Both the position numbers and the translations under genes were made by a program. A DNA stretch of 64,000 nt, from positions 26,102,001 to 26,166,000 of the forward strand of contig NC_091693.1 in the NCBI RefSeq assembly GCF_041296265.1, written 5' to 3'. The notes under the pieces were generated by a model. It was given only the letters and a program-made list of their open reading frames with translations. It was not told the DNA's origin and ran no database searches. Source of the DNA: Equus caballus. Lineage: Eukaryota > Chordata > Mammalia > Perissodactyla > Equidae. Positions 33,426 through 44,715 of the stretch are shown here, piece by piece. The first letter of the stretch is position 1. Each line of letters starts with the position of its first letter.

Positions 33426-34565
33426 ATCTACATGTATCTTAAGATCATTTGGAATGTAGAGAGAGGTGGTGTTGGTGAGCTGACCATCCACACCCACAGG
33501 GGTAAATCAAGGAATCAGCGTGGTTCCTGAGGATGTCTGTTCCAACTCAGATTTTATTGTCTGTGTTCTGCTGATAGAACATCTGGGCATTGCTGACCCT
33601 GGAGGACTTCTCCTCTCAGGGCAAGTCATCTCCTCACGAGAGTAAACTACTCACCTGAGAGTGTGCCTTCTTATGCCGACAGTCCAACCCAGATCCCTCA
33701 CCCCTGCCTACCTCCTTTAAGGGGCTCCCACACTCAGGGGTACAATCCACCTGTCCTACTCACCCCAGGGCCATGCACCTGACCCCTAGGCACAGCGTCT
33801 ATGCTCCTGAACACAGTGAATTATTCAAATCAGCCAATCCCAGCCTGCTTACCCTGTCTTGCCCCGTCCCTGGTGTGGAAACCACAATAGAGGCCCTTGA
33901 CCACACTCCTCACCTCCCTCTGCTTCCTGACTGACCCTGCTGCCCCCTGTCAGGCCCCTGAGCCATGACGTGTGCCCTCCTTGGGGCCTGTGAGTGACAA
34001 ACTGTCCGTTCAATGACAGTTGTTCCCTGATCTGTTGGCCTCACATACCTCAGATTCTCTATGAATGCACTATGTTTTAAATCAATGAGGAGGTGACAGT
34101 TTCCCTTGAGACATGTGCCAGCACATCTCCCTGTCTAGGAGATTGAGCATCCTTGACTGTAATGCATTGTGTGTCCCTCTGTGTGTGTGTGACTCTGTGT
34201 GGTTGTGTTCTTTAGGACTGTGAGTGGTCATGTGTCTGGTATTGCACACGTGAGTGTCCCTGACTCTGTGTGTCCATGTGTGATTCTGTGGGACTGTCCA
34301 TGGGAATGTCTGTGTCTAATCCCGATGGGTCTGCACCATCTGTGTTTCCAAGTCTTTCTGTGTGAGTATGTCTGTGTTTGATGAGAAAGTGCTGCATGAT
34401 TGTGTGTCCTGGGTGAGTGTGTTATATGTCGGTTGTGTGTGAGACCGGCCCAAGTGTGAGGGTGACCCTACATGGGGATAAAGCCCTGTGTGTGAGTTAA
34501 TGACTGGGAGGTGTGCACTGATTATGTGGGTATGTGAGTGTCACTTGAGTGTGGAGGCAAGTGTG

Positions 34566-34918
34566 TCAGTTTGCTGGGGTTGCCACACAACAGAAACTTA
34601 TCATCTCACAGTCCTGGAGGCCTGAGGTCTGAGGTCCAGTGTCAGCAGGTTTGGATTCTCCTGAGGCCTCTTTCATTCGTTTGTGGATGGCTGTCTTCTT
34701 GCTGTGTCCCCACACAGTCTTTCCTCTGCGTGAAGTCAAGTTTTGTGTCCAAAATTTGCCTTCTTATAAGGACACCAGTCAGATTGGTCTAGGCCCCCCC
34801 CAATGATCTCATTTTAACTTAGTCACCTCTCTAAGAACCAATTTCAGTCACATTCTGAAGCCCAGGGCTTAAGGCTTCAAGATAAAACCTTTGGGAGACC
34901 TCAATGCAGCCCATAGCA
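34566..34918 (-). mobile_element. MLT1-type LTR fossil (unit 1)
   Basis: Reverse-orientation MLT1-like LTR (CAGTCCTGGAGGCCTGAGGT, CTTATAAGGACACCAGTCAG). Its copy lies at 50,249-50,601. It falls in a stretch of roughly 950 bp (about 34,045-34,990) that unit 0 lacks at about 15,610-15,640. Confidence 0.75.
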
Positions 34919-35796
34919 ATGTGTTTGCCCGTGGCTATGTGCCTACTCAGGAGACAGTGTGAGGGAGTCATTGACTTCACATGAGTGTGTGTGAAACTGA
35001 GAGATTAATGCACTTATGAACCCCATTTTGCGAGCCCCATGAGAACCCAGACACATCTCTTCACATGTGCGCGCGTGTGTGCGCACATGCGTGTGTGTGG
35101 TTGAAGGGGCATTTGGAGACTACTCCATGGACAACCAAACCGGAGTCTCAGTCACTTTTCCTGCTCCATATCTATCCTATTAGGACCCTTCCCAAACCCC
35201 AAATGCACAAGCCAAAGGGGGAAGAGAGAAGCCAAGTCTGGAATCCTCCATCTTGGAGGTGGCCCAGGACACCTGGCCCCCGTTGTTCATAGAGAGAAGA
35301 TGGGGTGCTTGATGAAGGTGACATGGACTCAGGGTGAGACAGTCAGGAGACTCCGCTCTCTGAGCCCAGTGTTCTCACCTGGCAAATGCACACCCTCCTA
35401 GGACCATGCTCACAGCAGGAGTGCTGGGCGTATCTGTGTCATTTCATTCTGCTCTGAGGCACCCGTCCAGGAGGTGAGCACATGTGACATCCAGCCTCAC
35501 TGACTCACCCATCTGTGTCCACGCCAGGGCTGCAGGATCCCACAGGAGCATGGTGCTGACGTATGCACAGTCCTGCAGCCTTTCCAGGCCATGTGAGCAA
35601 TGACTGGAATTTGGTGAAAACCTTTTATTAAACACAACCAAAAACCCCACAAATAAATACCAATTTTAAACATATTCATTTTTTTTCATCTAGTTTGAGG
35701 CAATGACTATGAGATTGTCCAGTGCCTTTTGCCATCCGTAGATGGCGCTCTTGAATCAAGGAAAACCAAGCAAGCATTTCTTTAAAAAATGATTTT

Positions 35797-36660
35797 AGCT
35801 TCTGTATTTTCAATTTTACTAAAATACACAACATAAACATTTACCATTTTAAGCATTTTTAACTAATATCCATCTATCAGAATACGCATGCTTTTTCCTA
35901 TTTATTTTTGAAGTGTGGTAAAAGATTCAGAACATAGAATTTACCATTTTAACCATTTTTTAAAGTATACAGTTCAGTGGCATTAAGTACATTCACATTG
36001 TTTTGCAGCAAACATGGCTGTCCATCTCTAGAACTTTTCAATCATACCGCCTGACGCTATATATTCATTAAATAAAAAGTCCCCATTCCTCTGCTTTCAG
36101 CCCTGGCACTCTTTGTCCTTGAAGACAGACTTATTTCACCTGGCATTGTGTTCTGAAGGTTCATCCCCGTTGCAGCATGCATCAGGATGCACTTCCTTTT
36201 TAAGGCTGAATGATATTCCACTGCATCTATAGAGCACGTTGTGCTCATCCACTCGTTGTTGACGGGCACTTGGTTGCTTCCTTCTTTGGCCCCTGTGATT
36301 AGTGCTGCTAAAAGCGTAGGGGAACAGCTATCTCTTTTGGACCCTACTTTCAGTTCTTTGGGTGTGTATTCAGAAGTCGAATTACTGGATCACATGGTAG
36401 TTCTAGTTTTAATTCTGTGAGGAAATGCTATTCTGTTTTCCACAGAGCTGCACCACCAACAGCACACAAGCGTTCCTGTTTCTTCACTTCACCAAATCTT
36501 CACCAACACTCGTTATTTTCTTTCTTTCTTTTTTTCATGGTAGCCATCTCAATGGGTGTGAGGTCATATTTCATTGTGGATTTGATTTGCATTTTTTCAA
36601 ATGATTAGTGACATTGAGCATCTTTTCACCTGCTTACGGGCCATTAGTTTGATATTTTTA
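35797..36660 (-). mobile_element. Old L1M 3' end (unit 1)
   Basis: Complement of L1M 3' sequence: TTTACCATTTTAACCATTTT, CAGTTCAGTGGCATTAAGTA, TTTTTAAGGCTGAATGATAT and TGATTTGCATTTTTTCAAAT in order. Copy at 51,480-52,343. Confidence 0.85.
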
Positions 36661-36957
36661 AAGGGATTAGATTCTATTGGTCAGGTTAGCATCACTGCCC
36701 GTCCTGCCCAGGTGTGTCTGTGAAACCACCTTGGAAACATGAAGCAAGAAGTCTACACTTAGGGAAGCGGAGGGAGTGGGAGACAGGCGTGAAGAAGACA
36801 AGAGGTGTCATGACCCGGATATTGCAGTCTGAGCAAATGACTCACATAATTCCCATTACAGGGGTGAATCAGGCAGACTGGAGCAGGCAAAGCTCTCAGA
36901 GCTGGAAGGAGAGAAGAAGCAACCCTGGTGAAGGAGATCGGAAGGGAAAGTGTTGTT

Positions 36958-37413
36958 GGCAGAGTAACAGCCCCAAAGATGTCCGCAGCCTCATCTCCAG
37001 ACCTGGGAATGTGTTACCTTACATGGCAAAGGGACTTTGCAAGTGTAATTAAGGTTGTGGGCCTTGAGGTGGGGAGATCATCTTGGACCATCCTAGTGGG
37101 TCCATCTATCCACTTAAATCCTTAAAAGCAGAGGCTCTTTCTGAGCTGCAGTCAGAGCGAGATGTGAGGATGGAAGAAAAGCATGAAGAGATGCAACACT
37201 GCTGGGTTCAAGTTGGAGGAAGGAGACCTTGAGTGGAGGAATGGGGCAGCCTTGGAAGATGGAAAAGTCAAAGAAATGGACTCTTCCCTAGGACCTCCGG
37301 GAGGACTGCATCCCTGCTGCCACATTGGACTTAACCAAGATCATGTCACACTTGTGACTCGCAGGACTATAAAATAATAAATTTCTCTTACATAAAGCCA
37401 CAAAGTTTGTGAT
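36958..37413 (+). mobile_element. MLT1-like (MaLR) LTR fossil (unit 1)
   Basis: The consensus-like segments CCCCAAAGATGTCC, TGTTACCTTACATGGCAAA, GGGACTTTGCAAGTG and a final AATAAATTTCTC appear in order. Copy at 52,641-53,096. The subfamily is from memory and uncertain. Confidence 0.65.
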
Positions 37414-37793
37414 TTTTTTTACAGCTGTGTTTTAAAGCCTTTATTACCAATACAAGTTTTTTTCTCTGTATTAGTGGTTCATCGCTATTGATCACTTTTA
37501 TTAGATTTTTTTTCCCTCCTACTTCCAAATTCATCCCTGGAGGCTTAAAAATATACTAGATATTAATCCTTTACTTGCCATATTTGTTGCAAATCCTTTC
37601 TCCCAGATTTTCATGTGTCTTCATACTGTTTACTCCAAGTCTTGTCATTCATATGTTTTCTCATGCTTTTAGTAAACATTTTCTCTATGGCTTTTGGATT
37701 TTGCAAAAATCAAAGAAAAATATCTTCTCTAAGGAAAACTCCCTTATGCCAAGGTTATAAACATCAGCATATGTTTCTGATGAAAATTATTTT

Positions 37794-37982
37794 CTTTTTG
37801 GTGAGGAAGATTACCCCTAGCTAACATCTATGCCAATCTTCCTTTATTTTATATGTGAGACACTGCCACAGCATGGCTCGATGAGCAGTGTGTAGGTCTG
37901 CACCCGGTACCTGAACCTGTGAATCTCAGCCTGCCAAAGTGGAGCACACGAACTTAATCACCACACCACCGGACTGGCCCCC
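37794..37982 (-). mobile_element. ERE SINE (unit 1)
   Basis: Minus-strand ERE ending CACCGGACTGGCCCC, with an imperfect AAAATTATTTT-like target duplication (37,783-37,793 and 37,983-37,993). It is more diverged than the other EREs here. It differs from its unit-2 copy at 37,858 (A against G at 53,541). Confidence 0.85.
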
Positions 37983-38622
37983 AAAATCATTTTTTTATTT
38001 TTAAAAATGAGATAGTCATACCATCTAGAATTTAATTTTGTAAAGAGTATACCATAAAGCCCTAGATTTATTTCCTTCTAAATGGATAGTCTCTTGTTCC
38101 TATGGAAGAGGGAATTCTTTTACAGCGGGACTGGAACACTCTATGCTTCTCTGAGGATGCCTATTTATCTGGCCTTGACACTTCGCCAAGATAAGTGTAG
38201 CAAGATTTCTGATGTGCTTACTCTGGTATTTCTCTGTCCATTTCAAAGGTAAGAAGTGTGATGCTCAGAAAGGCCCCATAACTAACAGACGTTGTAACTG
38301 AGATGGCATCCACACATCCAGACTGTGAGTTTCCACCTGCAGTCACCTGCACACTCACAGCAGCACAGGTTCTGGTGGGAGGGAGGAATCCACTCTTCTT
38401 CCCCTGCCCTGGCTCCACTCTTTCCCATTGTACTGTCAGGAGACTGTGGGCTACTGAAAGGGAAGAGACAGAGAGAGGGAGAGAGACAGGATGTCTTCAT
38501 TCTCAGGGATACTGCTTGAGCAAGTGCTCGGATCCAAGACTTTGTACGTGGGCCTCCCTGGGACTTTTCTCTTCTATCCCAAGTTCTACAGCATCCCAAA
38601 TCCTGCTTCTGTGTGGCTTCTT

Positions 38623-40298
38623 TTTTACCAAGAAGCAAGTACACATTTTATTGTTGAGAAACATTTTCTTAAATAATAGTGTTCACTTCATTCCTTACCG
38701 AAACAGCTCTGAGTGACACTTTCCTTGCCAGTCTGCATCTGTAGTGCCTATGTTGTGGCTATGTTCAATACAACAAGAGATATCTTTGGCATTTTCTTCC
38801 CGTAGCTTCATAACTTGTGGCACATCTTATACAAAAAAATGTAGATTTACAGAAAAATATGCATATAAATCACTTATTAATTCCAAAACGTAGTAAATAA
38901 CATAGCAAAAGCTTTATCAAACCCATTTCACGCACAGCCGGACAGATCTGTTGTGCATAATCTCTAATGTGTCTGCAGCATTTTATAAATTAGTGCTTTG
39001 ACGTGAAAAAGGAGGTTTAAAAAAAGCCCCTCTCATAATGTTGATGACTCTAATTTGTCTATCATTGCTTTTCAGAGTCCCTTGAATTTATACTCATAAC
39101 ACACATATGACCATTCTTATAAAAGCAGTTATTTTAAGGGAAAAGTTGCACTGCAATCATGATATAAGTGACACTCAAAATTTGATGTTATCAAGAGTTG
39201 AGCAGAGAACTAACTTTCCCTTTATAAACACAAGTCTAAAACAGGAGCTTCATGCACATCCGTGTAGAAACATCAAAGTTGAACCACAGGACGGGCTTCA
39301 CTGTGGGAAATGGTATGGTCACCACTGGGAGGTGTCTCTTGGATCTAGGGTGGCCTCTCGTCTCCCAGTGCAACTGCTCCGAGTCTCCTGGAGATTCCAG
39401 CCCGTGTCTTTGTTATGTCTTTTCTAGGAGACTTTACAACTATTTCTGGTGCAGCATTTGGGCGGGCTCTGGGGTGGGCAGGAGGCCTTAACTTTGCGGA
39501 GGCTGCTCCTCTTGTGAGTGGAGCTGGTGGTGAGGGAGTAGGATTGGCCGTGCATCATCCTGGTGTTCGGGCCATTGGCCATCGAGAATGATTTGAGGTG
39601 GCTTCTTAAGGCGATAGGGAGCCGTAGCTTGTCCACCAGGTGCACAGGCGTGCAAGACACCACCGCTCGGCAGCACAGGTCCTGCGGGCTCAGTACCTTG
39701 CTGGGCCACTAGAGCCGGTCCATCCCATGCCGCAGCAGCAAGACCCTAGCCAGCTCCGTGAATGACTTGGTGACGTTGAAATTGCAGAGGGCTGACCTCA
39801 AAGAAGGTCACGCCCAGGCGCTCCCCGTAGGCCTGGGCCTGCTCTGTGGGGAGCTGCCGCTTAAAAGCCAGATGCAGGCGGATCAAGGATTTTAGGGACA
39901 CTGGGGGCGGACTCATCGATCTCCTTGATCCACCGGTCGATGCCATCAAAGGACCAGCAGTTTGCGATGTCGTAGACGAGGATCACACCCTGTGCACCCC
40001 GCGAATAGGAGCGGAATATGGTACAAAATCTTCCCTGCCCAGACGTGTCCCGACCGGGTGGCCGTACCGGGACTCGGCCGCGTCGTCCTGCAGGCTCGCC
40101 AGATCTCGCCCTTGCCCACGTCGCTGTCGCCCACCAGCAGCAACTTGAGCAGGAAGTCGTAGGCGCGCACCGGGCTGCCCAAGGCGCTCATCGTGCCACC
40201 GCCGCGCCGGTGCCCATGCCCGGCCAGCGGACGCGCAAAGGGGGCGGCCGGGCACGCGGGACCCGCGGACCCGCTGCCCGCGACCGCCGCCTGTGTGT
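38623..40298 (-). pseudogene. RAB40B: Processed RAB40B retropseudogene (unit 1)
   Basis: Minus-strand pieces match RAB40B closely. The N-terminus [16 protein letters not shown] begins at 40,191 and runs into the Rab G1 loop [10 protein letters not shown]. The switch/effector part has a deletion of roughly 70 bases. Next come [18 protein letters not shown], then the SOCS-box [19 protein letters not shown], then the tail ending in a stop at 39,424. Several frame shifts and an in-frame stop (W to TAG, about 39,710) break it. Retrocopy marks: no introns, a GC-rich 5'UTR to 40,298, about 800 bases of 3'UTR with AATAAA (complement, 38,647-38,652), a short terminal A tail (T run at 38,621), and a 12-bp target duplication with one mismatch (38,611-38,622 and 40,299-40,310). 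The paralogous site at about 24,472-24,494 lacks it. Known: RAB40B is a Rab GTPase with a SOCS box that recruits Cullin5. Confidence 0.93.
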
Positions 40299-41063
40299 GT
40301 GTGGTTTCTTCATGGAAGAAATAGAGGGAGTTCCTGGATTAGACTCTGCTGGTAGCTAGGTAGGGGAGAAGTGTGGGAAGAGGGTGTTCTACCAGATAGA
40401 GCTTTATCTCTGCATCCATCCATCCATCCATCCTATCCACCCACCCATTCATCAATCTATGCTGGGAGGTTCTCTGCGAATGGATCATGGTCAGAACACA
40501 GCAAGGTCTTTGGTCGTTCCAGGAGCAGTGGGAGCCTCTGGGTTGGTAAAGGGAAAGGTAGGAGAGCTTGTGTTTACTCAGTGTCCAGGATGGACTCGGC
40601 CAGCCTTCTGCCTTGCTGCTCTCCTCTCACTCAACCCCCTAACTCACCTCTCCGCATAGTTGGGGCAATTCTTCCCATTTTTAGATGAAGAGCTGAGACC
40701 ATGAGCAGTGACTGGACTTGGTGATGGTGACACCAGCTTCCAGAACACAGTGACTCTTCATGTGAGGTAGTTGTCACAATCAGCTCCCTCAGGGGACTCT
40801 TTTCCCTAAGGATGTCCAGATTCCTCATTGAGGACAAAAAGACCAGCACTGTCTGTATACCTTTTGTCATCAGTTCCCTTGATATCCCACTGCAGGGTTT
40901 CAGGGTTTGTTTGTTGATTTATCTACATAGCTGCTGTCTATATCCTTGGCTCCACTTACAGTTGGAATAATTTTGATTTCAGGCACATTAACTTCTTTAT
41001 TACTTGTCCCTATACCTAGAACAGACTCCTAGGAAACAGGTAGTAAACATTTGTCAAAGTAAT

Positions 41064-41093
41064 GAATGAATGAATGAATGAATGAATGAATGG
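41064..41093. repeat. (ATGA)n repeat (units 1 and 2)
   Basis: About seven AATG/ATGA units in unit 1, copied at 56,747-56,776. Unit 0 has only a few (about 25,988-26,001). Confidence 0.9.
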
Positions 41094-42009
41094 CAGGGCT
41101 CGCTATTTTTCTTTTAGATTTCCTTTATATCTCCACTTTGTTCTTAACACGATTTTAAATATCTAGCCTTACCCAGTGCTAGGAGATTTCACTTCTTGAT
41201 AATTATCTTAAGGAAATAATCTTACAAGTGTGCTAAGGTGTGCAAAATAATGCTTAAGAAATTATTGTTTACAGTAATCAAAAAATGGGAAGAATCTAAC
41301 TGTTCAAAATGAGGGATTAATTACATGAACAATGACACATATACTAATGCTTTGGAAAATGTCATAACTTGAAAGAAACAAATCTGATTTATTTCTATGG
41401 ACTATGTCAGTGCTATCTTGATAAGAGAAAAAGCAGCTAGAAAATAGAATGATGTACATATTTCTGTTTTGCTTCTTATGTGCGTGTATGCATGGGTGTA
41501 TGTTCACAGAAAAATATTGCAAATGAGTTATACTAAAAAGTAACAGTGGCTAAATCTGGTAGTGGACCAATGGGTTTTATTTTATTTCTTTGTCTTTGCA
41601 TTAATTTCTATGTCTGAAAATTTTGAATGTAATTAATTGAACATTGAAGACGTTACTGACATAAGTAGTTGCCTTAATTTATACCTACAATGAGCTACAG
41701 TCTGTGCTTAGTACTTAAACATAATTGCATGTAATCCTCCCAGCATTCCTGGGAGGGAGATTCTTTCTTTCCACTTTACAGATGAGCTCAGGATCCTCAG
41801 TGGGTTTTCCAAGTTTGAACAGCTACTGAGACACAGAACTAGGATTTAAACCTGGACAAAAGTCACACTTGAGGTCTTACACAATGCTATCTCCATTCCG
41901 ATGGTATTAACACTAATCTATACATGTGACAGAAGTCATGGAACTGTAGACCAAAAAATCCAACATTATTATACATATTAGTTTTAAAATCAAAAATTAA
42001 GTCATTCAG

Positions 42010-42026
42010 GATAAAAAAGATGTGTG

Positions 42027-42088
<62 letters not shown>

Positions 42089-42402
42089 CACACACAATGG
42101 AATACTACTCAGCCATAAAAAAGACAAAATCATCCCATTTGCAACAACATGGATGGAACTGGAGGGTATTATGTTAAGTTAGGTAAGCCAGACCGAGAAA
42201 GACAGACACCATATGATTTCACTCATATGCGGAGGATAAAGGAACACATGGACAATGAGATCAGATTAGTGGTTTCCAGAGAGGAAAGGTGTTGGGCGTG
42301 GTCATAATGGGTAAAGGAGCACATATATATTGTGACTGACAAATAATAATGTATAACTGAGATTTCACAACGTTAAAAACTATTGTGACATTAATAAAAA
42401 TG
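42010..42402 (+). mobile_element. 5'-truncated L1 3' end with an (AT)n block (unit 1)
   Basis: L1 3' sequence from AATGGAATACTACTCAGCCA (42,098) to AATAAAAATG. Its 5' side is a 55-base AT microsatellite (42,031-42,085). TTAAGTCATTCA / TTAAGCTATTCA-like target duplications flank it. It is absent from the paralogous site at about 26,925-26,945. Copy at 57,693-58,085. Confidence 0.82.
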
Positions 42403-43295
42403 TTAAGCTATTCATCTGAAGGATTAATAAATGAAGGAAGGAGCCATCTGCATATCCCACACTTTAGTGGGAAGATAGAAGACTATTTTGAGATCATTAC
42501 TCATAAACTCAAACATAAATGGGGACCAGCTGGATATACCAATGTGTGAAGCAGGACAGGAGAAAAAGTTGACAGCTTCAGTGAGACATCAAGTGACTGA
42601 CAGAAGTCTTCAGTGTCCCAGACACTGTAGTAAATAAGCTGGAGAGAATCCTCATCTGAAGAAGGCAGGTCACATCCCAATCTCTAGATGATTCTAAATG
42701 TTTTCATTCCTAATAAGTGAGCCAATTAAGCACAAATGTGAACCAAACTTAACATACTAGTGTTGCTTTTCCAATTTTCCTTTAGGCTGTCAATTCTATG
42801 AGGACAGATCCTGTTTCCCTTGTTCTCCACTGTAATTCCATTGCTTGGGATAGAGTCTTGACCTAGTTAGTAGCTGCTCAAAAATGTTCATTGAATGAGT
42901 GAGTGATTACATTATAGAAAGGATGAATGAATCCAATGGATTCATTCTGAATGACTCAACTATAAATGAATGAGTGAAAAAAGCAATTAACCAATTTTAA
43001 AAGAATCAAGGAATGAATGACTGAACCCATCCAACAATCCATCAATCCACAAATCAGTGGATGATTAATTGAATGAGTCAATGAGTGCTGCTGAATGGTA
43101 GAATCTATTAAGCAACATTCCCAGCATGGGACACAGCAATGGAGGGTAAATGGGTAAGAATCCAGATAGCAGTTCCCAACACATTAATGTTGGTGCTTGA
43201 AAGACTCAAACATTATTTATATGAAGTTGCCAGTCTCTGAACACCCCCTGAAGATGATCCATATTTTTCTAGCCGGCTAGAGTTTCAGCAGGAGC

Positions 43296-44226
43296 ATGGA
43301 CAGCCAGAACAGCACAGAGGAGGTCTACTTCCTTCTGGTTGGGCTCTCCCAGTACCCACGGGCTCAGACCATCTTCTTCTGCCTGTTCCTCACGTCCTCT
43401 GTCATCACCCTTTTAGGGAAAAGCCTCATCCTGCTCCTGCTCTACTATAATCCCCGGCTCCACACGCCCGTGTGCTTCTTCCTCAGCAACCTGTCTTCCT
43501 GGACACGTGCTGCACCACATCCAGTGTGCCCAAGATGCTCATCAACTGTTTAGTGACTATTCCTATCATCTCACGAGGACAGTGTTCAGCCTAGATGGCT
43601 GTGGGACTTTATCTGAGAGTTGTGGAGTGTCTTCTGTTGGCCACCAAGGCCTATGATCACTGTGTGGCCACTGTTGACCCCCTGCACTACTCCCTGTGCA
43701 TGGGGCCCTAACTTTGTGGCCTGTTGGCTGGGACCTCATGGACTGCAGCCTTCCTTCTGACTGTGGTTCCCGTGCTGACTATGCCCTTGGAGTTCTGTGG
43801 TCACCAGGTCATCAATCACTTCTCATGTGAGCTCCTGGCTCTGCTCAAGCTTGCCTGCTCTGACCTGAAGTTCTACGAGTTGTTCATGGTGGGCACCAAT
43901 GCCCTGACCCTGCTGGCTCCTTTTGCTTTCATTGTGGGTTCCTATGGAAGGGTCCTGGTGGCTGTGCTGCAGATGTGGCCCATGGAGGGCTGTGGCAAGG
44001 CCTTTTCTACATGTGGATCACATCTCACAGTGGTGGCCCTCTTCTACAGCATGGCCACCTTCATGTATATGATGCCTCAGAATAAGACCATCCATGACTG
44101 AAACAAGATCATCTCCATCTCCTATGACATCCTCACCCTCTTGATGAACCCCTCATCTACAGCCTGCAGAACAAAGACATGAAAGGGACCTTCAGGAGAC
44201 ACTTGGGGAAAAAGATTAACCTCTAA
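43296..44226 (+). pseudogene. OR pseudogene, copy in unit 1
   Basis: This is a direct paralogue of the intact OR at 27,843: it shares the first residues, the upstream flank and the downstream AATAAA region. It is 931 nt instead of 933, because of two single-base losses. One is near 43,493, so the frame leaves TM2 after the NLS motif. The other is near 44,150 in the NPLIY motif. In-frame stops relative to the intact gene are TAG at 43,592 (Q100), TAA at 43,709 (Q139) and TGA at 44,099 (R269). The DRC motif has become DHC, and GN in TM1 has become GK. With five disabling changes it cannot encode a receptor. Open pieces at 43,296-43,553 and 43,724-44,101 are remnants. Confidence 0.95.
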
Positions 44227-44396
44227 GATGTGCTGCTGAGGGAAAAAGAAATAAATTAATATTCTGGATTGCCTAGTTCAGGCTGTGAACTGTGTGTTAT
44301 TTCTTTGCAACAGTTCTACGGAGGATAGACACACTTACACATTTGTACACACTTACACAGAAACACACAAAAACTCATATTTTAAAAAGTGGTTCT

Positions 44397-44637
44397 GGGG
44401 CCAGCCCAGTGGCGTAGTGGTTAAGTTTGCACATTCCGCTTTCGTGGCCCGGGGTCCACCGGTTCAGATCCCTGGTGTGGACATGGCACCACTCATCAAG
44501 CCATGCTGTGGCAGGTGTCTCACATATAAAGTAGAGGAAGATAGGCATGGATGTTAGCTCAGGTCCAGTCTTCCTCAGCAAAAAAAGAGGAAAATTGGCA
44601 GCAGATGTTAGCTCAGGGCTGATCTTCCTAAAAAAAT
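44397..44637 (+). mobile_element. ERE SINE with recognisable Pol III boxes (unit 1)
   Basis: Plus-strand ERE beginning GGGGCCAGCCCAGTGG. A box TGGCGTAGTGG lies at 44,410-44,420 and B box GGTTCAGATCC at 44,461-44,471, matching tRNA-type internal promoter consensus. The target duplication GTGGTTCT lies at 44,389-44,396 and 44,638-44,645. The empty paralogous site is at about 28,935-28,955 near the intact OR. Confidence 0.92.
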
Positions 44638-44677
44638 GTGGTTCTATACTATTTTCCCTGAGGAAATCAAGCAAGGT

Positions 44678-44680
<3 letters not shown>

Positions 44681-44714
<34 letters not shown>
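44681..44714. repeat. (TG)17 microsatellite (unit 1)
   Basis: 34 bases of TG. The unit-2 counterpart at 60,364-60,405 has 42 bases. The 8-base difference is the only indel I saw between the two units. Confidence 0.95.

Positions 44715-44715
<1 letters not shown>

Noticed and set aside
35067-35099. Alternating purine-pyrimidine run (GTGCGCGCGTGTGTGCGCAC)
   Set aside because: A possible Z-DNA former, but it is short, isolated and explained as a TG/CG simple repeat. Copy at 50,750.
39846-40359. Plus-strand GC-rich frames near 40 kb (and copies near 55.7 kb)
   Set aside because: Antisense shadows of the RAB40B retrocopy and its 5'UTR.
44410-44471. tRNA-like A and B boxes as a tRNA gene
   Set aside because: They belong to the ERE SINE, which is tRNA-derived and has no cloverleaf-complete tRNA.
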